Shown here piece by piece: positions 12,901 to 24,700 of a stretch of 64,000 nucleotides of DNA (its first letter is position 1; each line of letters opens with the position of its first letter). The stretch covers positions 12,111,832-12,175,831 of the forward strand of contig JANVCC010000076.1 in the NCBI GenBank assembly GCA_025345505.1, written 5' to 3'. This DNA is from Todiramphus chloris collaris. Its lineage: Eukaryota > Chordata > Aves > Coraciiformes > Alcedinidae. Both the position numbers and the translations under genes were made by a program. The notes below the pieces were generated by a model, which saw nothing but the letters and a program-made list of their open reading frames with translations, was not told the origin of the DNA and did no database searches.

Positions 12901-14591
12901 AGGTGGCAGCTATGCAAGAACATTTCTCTAAGTTGCTGCTAGCAGGAAAAAATGAGAATTAATAGCCGTGATAAGTTAAAGTGAGACAAGGCAAAGCAAT
13001 TCAGGGATGAGGAGGGGCATATACAAGTATTTTAGTGCAATTGTGGTCAAATGTGAAATAGCCTGATAATCACTGAGAGGATAGTAAGCTAAAACCAAAC
13101 CTCACATACTGTAGATACTGCTTTTCAAACTGTTAGCAGGCACATAGGGGTTTCAGGTCATAATTATATCTGGTAAAGTATCTTGATTAAAACAGAATAA
13201 AGATGTCCTGAAGCCAAGAGTGCTTAAAAATAAGGAAGTGTGTGATTCTGACAGTGTCCAGTATACAAAGAAAAAGGCAGTGGGGAAATTGCTAGGTAAA
13301 AAAAAAAAAGGCAAAGTATGGTGGTACCTTCTCTAATCTAGGGACTCCTGACATTTTAATCTAAAATATGTCACTCCTACCAAGGCTTCTACAGCCTTGC
13401 AAGAAGACTCTTTTGCCTAGCATGGCTATGGATATGGAATGAGTCACAAGCCACCACAGGGAAATCATTTTTGTGACTTACTTCTAATACTTGTTGGTGG
13501 ACCACTTGTGTTAGTATTTATGGCATTCACGACTCGGAACTCACAAAGTGCTCTGGAGCATCCCTGGGATCCCACACTGAATTTCCACCCTGTTGCCTAG
13601 CTGCCTACCATCTTTCACGTGGCCATCAGTGAGAGGGCATCCCTCAGCTGAAAAAAATATACATGAGGTTCATCTGGAAGAGCAAAACTTGGCATGCATA
13701 TCCTATGGCTACTAATGCAACAGCAATACGTAGTCTCTGTATATGTCATATACGCATCGCTTTGTTATAAATACATGTCCTGACTTTTCTTTTCTATGTT
13801 CTGCAAGTATTCAGGCGTGGCAGCACACAGACAGCCACCCATCCACCTGCCATGGGTGTACACAGGAGCTGGAAACTCTTGGGTGAGGAGGCAACCCAGG
13901 AGAACAAGGGCTAAATGGGAGGTGGGTAAGACCAGGAGTGCCTTGTCAAGGAGTGTGTGAGGAAGGATAGGAGGGACAGGGAGGTATGGGGAGGGTGAAT
14001 TGGGTGTCCAGCTCAGGCTGGGTTGGGAGACATGCCCTCCAGGGCCCTTAGGTCTGCACCCAGCAGGTGTACACTGCAGTCTTGGGGAGATGGAAGAGAC
14101 AGACCTGGATGAAAACAAACTGAAGAACAGCAGGTTGAGTCAGGCCCAGGAGAAAACACCATAACTACCTTGAGGATCTGCAAAACAGCAAGTTTACTGA
14201 GTATTATTTCTCCACTGCCAGCAGGTGCCTGAGGAGTTCACAGGCAACCAGCATGTCCCTGTCCCTGCAGAGCTCTGCAGCCTGCTCAGACCTCTGCTCT
14301 CTCCTTGCTAAGGTGCAGAAACCCATCAGTGCTGTAGACAGTGAAGATCAAGACATTTTGCTACTACTGCTCGTTAGATGGTACCATCTGACTTCTGTGT
14401 TGAAAGAAACACACTGTGTGGTAATGGCATTCAGCCCCTGGAAGATGTACTCACAAGGGCTAAAATGAACCATCATGGATTATTTTAATGCTGGGTTTCC
14501 TGAGCAGTGTTTTTAGGGAAACCTCAGTAATCTTTAGAACAGAGACCTTTGTGCATAATTTCCTGGCTTGCCTGACGCCCTCTTCTCACAG

Positions 14592-14786
14592 GCTACTTGT
14601 CCGGAAGTATTTCCTCCTGGACTTCTCCCTTTTGCTGTACTCCTCTACTTTGAAGCCTGGTAGATTCCTTCTCCTCAGCACCCAAGTCCAGCAAGAAAGA
14701 CAAAGGAGACCAGGCTCCTGGGGACTGGCGTGGGTACACGGTCCTGTTTCATGCCAGCTGTGCCCAGGGCGGGCAGCGAGCGCAAG
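14592..14786 (+). other. Weaker candidate exon (195 nt), gene unknown
   Basis: The acceptor ccctcttctcacag ends at 14591, and a strong donor (cgcaag then gtgagt) starts at 14787. Only one of three frames is open: it needs two bases from an upstream exon and leaves two bases for the next. The encoded stretch (LLVRKYFLLDFSLLLYSS at its start) is hydrophobic and then basic, with no family resemblance that I know. Its phase does not fit directly after the exon at 6554 in that exon's open frame, but it does fit before 42593 in that exon's second frame. It may be a non-coding RNA exon or chance. Confidence 0.25.
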
Positions 14787-16572
14787 GTGAGTCTGGGGCA
14801 AGCTGTCCCTCAGCATCTGCAAGCTGTACTTTTTCAGTACAGGTTTTTCAGAGCTTTCCCAGGCATTGTTTGAATAATTAAACCTCGGGTGGATTTGTAA
14901 CATGGGAGATTTCAGCTCAAGCAATTGTAAGCATCCAAAGACAGGAAATACAAGGAAGAGCCGAATGAAGTCAGTACCAGCTCATGCTACCAATCCTGCC
15001 TATAAGTTAGTATTGGTGAGGCTGTAGCTGCATGCTGAGAAACATAAAAAAAAAAAAAATAAAGAATTATTCCATAGCACAACAGAGAGATCACTAGAAA
15101 GATTTCTGTATTCGAGTACATGAAGAAAAAAAAAGGAAAAATTGGTGTCAAGTTGACATGGACAGGTGTACTTACTACTTCTGTGCTTATTTAAAGAAGG
15201 AAACAGTAACATTATTAATGCTTTCCAGTGGCAGCAACACCAGGAAATTTCTAAATCAATGAGTAAACAAGTTGTGAGCTCCCACTCCACGATTTCTCTC
15301 CATTAAAATAGTAGAATCACTTATGTGAGTGAAATACTAGCAAAATCCTCACACACTTCCCAGTCCCAAATCACAGCGTACTCCTTGCAGCCCTGTTTGC
15401 AGTTATTTGTTCACTCATGGGAGGATCTCTCTTCCCTCTCCACTCACATGTAGGGGCGTTTTCTTTTTCTAAAATTCAGAGTGCTGTCTCATAATGTGAG
15501 GTTATTTTTTTTCTGTGCAAAACCAGTGCACACCACGTGTTATTACATAATCAAAATGTTTCCAAATCAGACAGATGACAGAATGCTTCTTGCACCTCCT
15601 TTACAATGGCAAAAGTGACATACTGTATGGTAGTCATATTTATTTGTACCGTGCCTTCTGCTACAGGTTTATGAATGGAGGCACAGGGGGTGATAACTTG
15701 TTTACTGGTATGCCCAAAGTAGTATGAACCTGGAAAGGACTGATAAATTTTTAACATTGGGTAGTTCCTCTGGCAGTTGGATATAAGTAAATATTTCAGC
15801 TGTACATATGTTGACTTAAGTAGACAAGGCTCTCTTGTAAAATGCCAGTAAATGAGTATGTCATGTGAAGTTACTGTGTATGTTAATAATAGAGAAGGGG
15901 TGCCTACAAATGTTTGAAGAGCCAGACAGGGCCAGGTGTATAAATTCAGTCTCTGCTGTGTGGCATTAGCATGAAACATGCTGCTTCCTCGAGCTTTTGT
16001 TTCAGGATCACCACTCCATCCTTGTAGGGGAGCAAATGGCAGAAAAATGATGTCAGTGTGCTATGGTGTGGCACATCGGTGTGGTCATCAGCTCTCTGTC
16101 ACTCTCCATTTCAGTCTCACCCTGCACTGTGTGCAGGTGATGGGTCTGTTCAACTCACATCCCATTACTAGGCAGTAAGTGGCCTCTGCTTCTCTGCTGC
16201 AGCACTCAAGTCATCTGTGTGAAATGCCATTCCTGGAACCCGTCAAGTGTAACCTTAGGTTTTGTACATTGTTGAGAGGTTTATGAGGCCATCTGTCTTG
16301 AACTGATGACCTAGTACAAAGTGTTTTATCCAAAAATTAGACAGTATTTCCATAAATATAACTTCTGGTACTAATTTCTGAGTTCTGCTATTTATCTGTT
16401 CCAGTGAATAATGGAAATAGCTTGATATCTCATAAGTGGCACTAAGGAAAAATATCTTTGTCCTGAATTATGAATAATTTTGAGTCTGTTCCAGTATGCA
16501 CATTGAAAATGCTGTTAGCTGGGTTTTACAAATTACAGATTGTAATGTGAGGCTTCTATTAGTGTGTTTACA

Positions 16573-16617
16573 TGCTGGCTGGCTGGCTGGCTATCTGTCT
16601 GTGTGACTATCTATCTC
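16573..16617. repeat. Short tetranucleotide repeat, (ggct)n then (tatc/tgtc)n
   Basis: Four tandem ggct units pass into tatctgtctgtgtgactatctatc, a compound tetranucleotide microsatellite of about 45 bases. Confidence 0.85.
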
Positions 16618-17469
16618 CAGGAGCCAAAGCAAAGCTCATCTTGTCACTGCCCATCTCCTTCACTTAATTACGTATTTCACTTTGATCTGCCCAGAACATG
16701 TCTGGGCGCTCCTGATGCCATCATATCTAAAGGACTTTAGAAGTCCATGTAGGATTTATTAAATAACTCCAGAGAGGCAGAGAAGTACAGTTTTCCCAAT
16801 TATGATTAAGGAACTGAGATGTTTATGTGGAAATAAATGGGATTCAGGTGCTAAATAGTTTCCAGAGTTGGTCTGGGAGGTTTTAGACTGCTGGGACTGG
16901 CTGACATGGTGTGTTGAAAAGTATTGCAAGAAACCTGTGTGAGTCTGTAGGTGCTGATGCATTTCGAAATGTGATATTAAGAAACACATCCAAGGGCCAA
17001 GGTTCAACACAGCAAACCTTATCCTATTCTTATTTTAACACTTATGCGGACACTGTGATTATATTTGAATTTTATGTTTGGCCCCTTTGGTTGGTTTCAT
17101 CTTGCATTGTCTTAAAAATTGTCAGCATAGTAAGTGGTTAATTGACTTACAATGAGTGAATTTTACAGTGATAAAAGTATCAACAAGGATTTTCCTGCCA
17201 AGATTCTGGTGGTGTTGGATGCTGTGTAACTCTCTGGGTGAATGTGTATGTTGTGGCAAACTGAAAAACTAGAGCCTAAAGGTGAACTTATGGATTTGTA
17301 TGGAAGCATCTAGAAAGACATTTTTTTCAGACATGCTGGCTGTTTGTTGAGCATATTTCACACAGAAGACATGCTTTTCTTTTGAGAATCATGCATGTTT
17401 CTGAGTTTACCAGCTCACTCAGTCATGCACTTGCAAAAAGAGATTGATCTATAGGTCAATTATTTCATA

Positions 17470-17483
17470 GTTACTATAGTAAC
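17470..17483. promoter_or_regulatory. Perfect 14-bp palindrome resembling an RFX X-box
   Basis: The sequence GTTACTATAGTAAC reads identically on both strands. It follows the pattern of the RFX-family X-box (GTNRCC, 0-3 spacer bases, RGYAAC), with one mismatch from the usual C in each half. Two outer half-matches, ggtc to the left and gacc to the right, give a wider weak dyad. Binding is inferred from the consensus only. Confidence 0.4.
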
Positions 17484-19962
17484 ATATAGACCAGGAAAGA
17501 GGTGGCATCTTGTACGCTAGGGTACAGGACATGCCTAGGAGAACCTGGAAGATGCCCCAGCTTAGAAATGAAAGTAGCAACAATAATTACAAAATAAATT
17601 AAAGTCAATGTGATAACATCTTGTGGGTGGTAGTAAGGAATACTCTAAAACAAGGTCAAACATTGATATTTTTTTATACAAAGCAATGCACATGGTAAAG
17701 TTTTTCTCCTGTCATCCATTTTTAGTGAGCATTTGAATTCCTATGAAAAAAAGAAACATGTGGAGATACTGACATCGGCATGGCCAATCTATTTTATTAA
17801 GCTGGTTCTAAGTGCAGTTCTAAGTGCTGGGGGTCGCCACTGCTGGCATTAGCACTGCTCTGTGTCCAGCGGCCTTATGGAAGATGCATGAGTGGTCCCT
17901 TGGGAAGGCTGCCTCTCCCAGGCAAGACTAATGCAGTTCATAGGGATGTAAATGAGCAGTGTAGAGATGTCAAAAGGTTAAGGGATTCCTGAGAGCAGTC
18001 CAGATTTCAGCAATCTGGGTATTTATGCAAGTAATCCAAAACTCTTGGGCTTGAAAAGTTACTTTTTAAATTGGTCTCATTAACTCTTTTTTTTTTATTT
18101 GCATGCCTCAACAAATAGTTGTTTTATGTGAAGAAGATGTTAATGGAGGTTCTCTGCTTTGAATATCTGTTACAATATTTTGTGGTTTTCTAGTTCTAAT
18201 TTTGGCTCTTTGGCTTAACCCAGGCCAGTCACCTCAGCCTCTGGAGCTAACAGAAGAACTACAGACCATCACCAAGGAGCAAAAGCAGTGCTATACTATA
18301 CTGCTGTGGATTGTTTCAGCAACTTCCCATCTCCAAATTCATCAGACTTCTTGGAAGAACAGCAACTTTATCCTGAAAATAAAAGATACGTGTCCACAAA
18401 GGACACCAAATCTTTCTAATATGGCCATTTTAATTTCATTTTTGTGTTTTTAATAAATGTTCACAGAATAATGGGGAGCGAATTCCTGGATACTTTGGAC
18501 TATAAATTTCTCCGGCAGACATTCTCTGGTGGTGTTACAAAATGGGTTTGTTTTAATTTAAAGCCATGCTGGGAAGTGTGGGATGTTTATACGCTCAATT
18601 CAGATGTTCTGTCTGCAAGGAGACTCTGTGTCCTTAGGGTAACCTTCTGCCTTCCCGTTGTCCTGTCCTCTCACTGCAGTGCCCTCCCACAGGTCCTTCC
18701 TCGGGCCTGGAGAGGCGAGAGTGGCTGTGTCCTTGCAGTCATGGCTGACTCTCCTCATCCCTGTATATGGCTTCTCCTGCTCCCTGGTGCATTCCTGAGC
18801 CTCTCAGCTGCTTTCCTTGCTGTCCCACTTTGCTGCAAGGGGCCATCTGCTCCATCCGGGCTCCTGCAACCCAGCAGTGCTTGCTGTAGGGGGTGAGTGA
18901 CCAGTCCACTACGAGTGACTCTTCCACACCAGACCCTGGGGCTGATGCTGCTCTGCTCAGCAGCAGCAGAGGGGCCAAGGGCTGGGTGTTTGGGGTCTGT
19001 GGGTGTGCACAATGTGTGTTGCCAATATCAGAAAATGTTAATTATGTCTGCACATTGATCACTTATTACAAGCTGAAATTTGTACACCGTGTTTCTAACT
19101 CAGATTATTTAAATCTCATCTCCTGTTCCATTGACACTTCCTAGCTCTGGTCCCCAGCTGCGTTTCTGCCTGAGGTGGTTGTGAGTATGTGATGAGCTGG
19201 TGCCAAGGGCTGGGGCTGCTCCTGCTGCATCAAGTTTGAGTTTGGTCTCCATGTCCTTCAATGCTGCTATGAGGATTTCAAAAGTCCACCCGTCCTCCTT
19301 ATCCAGGATGGTGTCCCTTTGGTGTGCAGGCAGACCTGTTGTCAGCATGAGTGAAAGAAACCAGCTGGGGATGCCACTGGCCCTTGGTGCCTGCATGGGT
19401 CAGGAGCTCAGCAACACTGCCAGCCAAGAGCTAGGACTTCTCCGACATTTGAGGAAATACCTGCTTCTTGGTGAATTGGAAAATGACAGAAAGTAGTAAT
19501 TTTGCTGGGGCAGCCCCACAGTTGCAATCGTCTGGACACTACATCCATTCTGGCTTGTGGACCAGGGCCACAATGATGGTCTGATGATGGCCCAGAAGGT
19601 AGATAATACCCAGTCAAAATGAGACCTTTCCTTTGGCTGCTGAGAGCTCAGTGTGTCCTCTGCTGGATTTCCCTTGTCTAGAAAGCTCATTGTTCAGAAA
19701 AAAATCAATGTCCAGGGATGCAAACCATTGCAAAATGATCCTGATGGCTTCAGGGATGAGCAGGATCCTGCTGAACACTGCTGCTGCTCAGTGGAAGCCA
19801 CAAGCAGCTAGGAAAGGAGGGCCCAGCCTGCACTGACCCACCACAGGGCCAACACCTACACTCAGCAACACACAGTCGGGAAGAGGCAAGCACAATGCAG
19901 AGTTGTCTCCAACCTCTCTTTCCTCGTCTTGGGGTACCATCAGCCACCAAAAGCAGTAAGTG

Positions 19963-19986
19963 CTTTCTGTAAGTGCTTACAGAAAG
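19963..19986. repeat. 24-bp inverted repeat with 2-base centre
   Basis: CTTTCTGTAAG (19963-19973) and CTTACAGAAAG (19976-19986) are perfect 11-base reverse complements separated by only TG. Such a dyad could extrude as a cruciform, or form a hairpin if transcribed. The flanks repeat the taagtgctt word, suggesting it arose by a local template-switch. It lies outside any recognised element. Confidence 0.9.
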
Positions 19987-21718
19987 GTGTAAGTTGACAG
20001 TTTGTGCACGTAATCAGGAAACCCAATACACCAGGTAGAAACAACCAACCTCAGTTGTAATTCAAGTGAAATTTCTGTTGCACAAAGAATTCTGGAATTA
20101 TAGAGCAATTTCCCAAGTCAGCAGTAAAAAGCGGCTTGTATCAGCTCAAGGGAAGATAGACAAACTTATGGAAAATGAGGAAACCTGAGAGGTAGCCTCT
20201 GGCTGGATTTATGTGGTTGGGAATAGATGCTGAGATATCAATTTGTCTGTATTACTTACTGTCACAAATGTAGTTTTAGGTGGACCATTGTTTCTGTATA
20301 CCTATGCTATAGTAAAAACCAATTGCTGCCATAATACAGGAAGAAACAATAGAATGATAAAATCTTACTGTATTGGAAACAAGCTTTCTGCATGAAACTT
20401 GTGGCTTGCTGTCCATTTTGTTAGACTTAATCTTCTCTCTACAGCAGGGAATTTTTGGCAGCTCTGGTGATTATGCGTTATGTTTGTGTACATTTTGCCA
20501 TAGGGTATAACCTCATTTTGTTCCTAGTTTCAGCACAAAGGATGGAATAAGTAAATATGAGTGTATTTAAAGTATACACACACAGATGAGTACACACAGA
20601 GATATTTGTACATGTTTAGCAGTAGGTATTTTTGAAACCAGATGATAATATACGGTTCTGTGACACGACGAGCATCCTACAGCCTATCAACAGCAATTTC
20701 CTAGTGTGAATGAGCTTAAAGATCTCTAAGGAATCTGTAGGGAATCTGTAGGGAATCTTTGGAGACTGTGGCATGACATTTTCTGGTATATTCTATATAT
20801 AATTCTCCAATTAGATTTCCTTGGGGTTTTTTTGTTGTTTGGTTGGTTTTTTTAATGTAGCCTGCCTCAATCTTTTCCTTTCAAGTCTTACTTTTGAGTG
20901 ACTGCTAATCAAACAGGATGTCACTTGTTCTGGTCCATCTGTCTTAGGCAAGTTCAAAGCACTGAGGTTTCAGGTGCTCTGGTCCACCTCAAACAGTCCT
21001 CCTGCTGCAAGGTGGAAATAGGTGATGTGGCCTTGGCCAGACCACTGGCCACCAGCAAGCACCCAAGCTGTGTATCTGAACGTAACGTAGACCTCAGGCT
21101 CCACATGGGATGTTGGTGTCTTTCTTGAGAACAGAAGGGTTTATGTTAACAGGTCGAATTGCAGATAAAAGCCCTGTGCACGCGGGATAGCCTGGAGCTC
21201 CATGTAGAGAACCAAAGGCACTGATGCATACTCTGAATTTTCAGGCAAAATATTATAAAGATAACAAGAAGTGTTTCTTGGGATGACTGGGCATTAGAGT
21301 TGTGGAGTTCTTCCTGAGATATTAAACCTTTCCTTCCACAACACCTTTTGGAGGGATGCTTAAAAACAGTTTTCAGGGCTATGTATTCAATACAGGCCTT
21401 GGTTTTCATCCTTTTCTGTTAACCGGTTATTATTTTTTTAAGATAGAGATTATGAAATCATTTTAACTGATATCTGAACATTGCAATACATGCCTTTTTC
21501 TGTCCAAGACAATCGAATGTATTGCAAGTGCCTTTTTAATGAAAGAGAAAGCAAGGCCTTCACGTCGTGCAACATCTGCTGCAAACATAATCTAAATTGA
21601 AAACGTATGCTGTTCCTGTGGGGAGGGAGAGGTCTTCCAGTGACAGGAAGTATCCAAAAAAGTTAATACTGAAATCAGTAAAAAAATCATGCGTGACAGG
21701 AGGAGAATGAACACATAA

Positions 21719-21773
21719 CCTTTCTTTCTTTCTTTTTTTTTTTTGAAGGGGGGGGAGGAGGTGGGGAGTAGGG
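21719..21773. repeat. Polypyrimidine run abutting polypurine run
   Basis: A (ctt)n/(cttt)n and poly(T) tract of about 25 bases is followed at once by gaagggggggg and further G-rich purines. Strand asymmetry switches abruptly in the middle. The G-run side could form a G-quadruplex. Confidence 0.85.
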
Positions 21774-24524
21774 TGGAGCTGGCCAAAGACAAGAAAAGGA
21801 TGGGGAAACTGGGGAAACAGGATTACCTGTGTATTGACAGAACTGTTTATATGCTTCTGGAAAAAGTAAATCTCAGCATATATTTCCTCTAGCTTTTTCT
21901 TATTGATAAAGATGAAAAGCCTAATCTGTTGCCAAGACCCATTATCCCTCGACTTGAGTCAGACAGCTTAACTTGTGTATTGAATCAGCGAATACTGTGT
22001 GTTTTATGAGGACAGAAGGGAAAAGAGATGTTTACTCTTGTAACCTTACCCTGTTTATTAGTGTGTATAGTTACCACCACTACCAAAATGAGAGGGCTCT
22101 TATTTTAGCCATAGACGAATTAGGCAAATAAATAAAGTATATACATTGAAAAATAATGGAGTTTCCCTGTACTCCACTGCCTGTGAAGAGGCGGGATGTT
22201 TCTGTGATGAGATGCACAGCATTTCTGACACGATTCTGGTTTTGATGTGTCATGTGGTTTATCTTCATTTTCGCAGGTAGGAAGAGCACTGATTAGCTTG
22301 ATTGTACCTGTGCTGAGCTTGAAAACATCTCTTATATGAGCTTTATGAGCTCAAGCATCTCTAAGTACTTCCAATCTCCTCATAAATACACCTTTGTATT
22401 CTGCCTAATACATAAACATCACGACCCATGTCTGAGAATGTTGGGAATTTTATTAGGTTCATAAAGTTTTAGTTGCGGTCTAGCCAAATGGGTCCAAAAT
22501 AAATAAACAGAGAGAGCAAAAAGAGTAACAATTTTGTACCTATTTCTTTCTCCTGTGAGAGTTTCCCCAGGACTGGGGAAGTACTTGGTGCAGCGCTTTC
22601 TGGGGCTAGTTGGCAAAGTACCTGCAAGTCAGAAAGCAAGAGGTAGATAGGAAAGCTGGGAAAAGTAACTGAAATGGGCCTATTTGTACCTTTCACTGAT
22701 CTCCTCAATCTCTTTCCACCTTAAGGACTAAGAAAAAATTGTGAATAATTGTGAATAGCTTATGAACAGCCATGTTTCCTCTGTTGCTGCTCTGAGTGAA
22801 GCTGTTTGGTTGGGTCATCTTCCTAAGCCCTATGGATGGAGCATGTAAGCAACCAGCATGTCAGGATGAAAAGATGCAAGACCTAACTGTTGGATTGAGG
22901 TATTCAGTTTGGGGTGGCCCTTTCTCTGGCTCTAGACAGAGAGCTGTTGTTGCTCCTCCCTTACCACAGAGCTTGCTTTGCCTACAGCATCCACCATTGG
23001 CAGCTAAGCTGGATGTAATGGTACAAAAAAGTAGCCACCAATGATGCCAACATTTTCACCTGAGCTATGGGTGAGTGTGGTCTTTGCTTCAGGGTATTAC
23101 ACTCCATAGATATTTCAGGCCTCTCACTCAGCAGAGCCACCATGCTCAGGACTTACAGGGTGCATAGGACAGATGTTTTTGTTCCTGCTGTCTTTGTGGA
23201 AAGGTGTTGGAAAGTTGTTGTGTTATCATGAGACAAATCTAAGTGCCATGAAGCTATGGTGTCACTTCAAAAATGATTCTGCTTTGAGCCTTCAACCTGT
23301 CAGAAAAAATAGAGCCCAGTCAACTTTTTAAAACGGAGGGATCAGCCAACCGAGGCTTGCACGGGAATCAAGCCAATGGCTTTAGGGCAGTTACAGAGCT
23401 AAATATATCAATTCCTGTACATTCATTGCAGGAGAACTAGAACCAGAGATACCACTTTTGCAGGAGGAATTGGGAGCTAAAGCTTTAAAGATCAAGCCTC
23501 AAAGAGCTTTCAGTTTGTTTATATGCACTGCACTCATTCTGTTTCAAGGCTATTGGAAAATTATTTCTGGAATGTAGCAAATGCCATAATACGAGTTACA
23601 GATCCCATTCCTACAAAGCTTACACTGCATTTTGAGGGGGGATAGAGACAGCTTTTTATTGTTCAGGAACTTTTACAAAGGAAAATATTTTCTTAGAGCA
23701 GATAACTGTAACTGAGCTACAGTTAAAAATCAAATAATCCTGTGCTATTTTTTTTCCCTTTTTCTTAAGTCACAGCTACACAGATGACAGTTATGTTTAG
23801 TTGAAAATTTTTCAGCAAATCAAAATCTTGTTGGAAGCCTCCCTACAGCTTTCAGGGTCTAAGATACCCAGGCTCTTGAAATGCCTTGGATTTGAAAATT
23901 TCTGCAAGCTCAAAGGTGAGTTCCTGCCAGGTATGGCCAGAGGCAAAAGCTACCAGGCTCTTAACTGTGGAGCAGGTGCATCTACAGGGAAGCAGGGGGA
24001 TGTTTTCATTTAGGCTGAGGAAATATGAGTCTCCCCATCATGCTCAGTTGCCAACTCTTCTGGAAAAATGTGGGTTGTACCAGACCAGTTTATGGACTGT
24101 CTCTAAGAGAGGGATGGATGGACATGGAACGCAGGTGAAGGTAGGTGTCTTCCTTCAACAGGATGTAGATGTTGGTTAGACCTTAAGCACTCCTCTAACT
24201 GCTGTGCATTGGCTGATTTCCACTGTCTCTTGCTTGTCCTGCTGGTTCCCAGGACCCAGGTTTGTATGGGAGGGAGACTGTCTGCCCTGGATGCAGGGTG
24301 AGGGTAGCGAGCATATGCCCTCTTGGTCACCTTCAGGCTTGAGAGGTGAGCAGAATTGTGCTTGCTTCACCTCAGTTCCCAGACAGGATGAGGTGGAAAG
24401 GGAGGACAGCTAGTGCCAAGCCCCAGGAGAGGCAGTCCCCTTGGGGTCCCTGTGGGTTGACATGGTTCTGGCTGTGGACCCCCAGCAAGCTTGTAACCAC
24501 TGTTAAAACTTTCTGTATCTCCCA

Positions 24525-24600
24525 CCCTTACCCCCCCAACCCCCCCCCCCCCCCCCCCCCCCCTCTCTTCCCCTTTCCCTACAAACACCCACACACACGC
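24525..24600. repeat. C-rich homopolymer and pyrimidine tract at a gap edge
   Basis: Runs of C (a continuous block of more than 20 after aaccc), then ctctcttcccctttccc, then a CA-type stretch, lead into the run of N. The opposite strand is a long poly(G), which is typical of places where sequencing or assembly fails. The open frames covering this place are meaningless. Confidence 0.95.
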
Positions 24601-24700
24601 NNNNNNNNNNNNNNNNNNNNNNNNNNNNNNNNNNNNNNNNNNNNNNNNNNNNNNNNNNNNNNNNNNNNNNNNNNNNNNNNNNNNNNNNNNNNNNNNNNNN
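24601..24700. other. Assembly gap of exactly 100 N
   Basis: One hundred N characters, a conventional scaffold-gap size, so the true length is unknown. It is bracketed by poly(C) on both sides (a further 17 C followed by poly(T) to the right), implying an uncloned or unread C/G-rich low-complexity array. Confidence 0.98.

Larger units (their letters stand above)
6731..14591. other. Non-coding stretch, no gene recognised
   Basis: Mostly unique sequence. It holds an AT-rich simple repeat (8562-8640) and a minisatellite (9831-9910), both listed separately. The longest open frame, 193 codons at 9591-10172 on the plus strand, runs straight through the minisatellite, is rich in Trp, Gln and Leu, and has no domain I recognise, so I treat it as chance. 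A weak splice-like interval at 12033-12134 is discussed under rejected items. Confidence 0.55.
14787..24524. other. Non-coding stretch, no gene recognised
   Basis: Unique sequence with a few short simple repeats: a GGCT then TATC/TGTC tract near 16573-16617 and a short three-fold ggaatctgta repeat near 20729-20760. The part from about 18600 to 19950 is richer in G and C and carries longer open frames on both strands (150 codons at 18444-18896; about 95 codons at 19109-19396 minus and 19200-19496 plus). They overlap one another, match nothing I know and have no consistent splice pattern, so I call them chance. CpG density is low, so it is not a CpG island. Confidence 0.5.

Noticed and set aside
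18444-18896. 150-codon frame whose later part looks like a signal peptide (LLLLPGAFLSLSAAFLAV)
   Set aside because: The hydrophobic stretch comes from a CT-rich tract, the frame stops soon after, and the start is far upstream in unrelated sequence.
19109-19690. Minus-strand frames with protein-like stretches, considered as a processed pseudogene or retroelement
   Set aside because: I could not match them to any family, and plus-strand frames overlap them. No poly(A) tail or flanking duplication seen.
22988-23069. Interval between cttgctttgcctacag and gtgagt
   Set aside because: Splice sites are fair, but the interval is short and I found no partner exon; at best a non-coding RNA exon.
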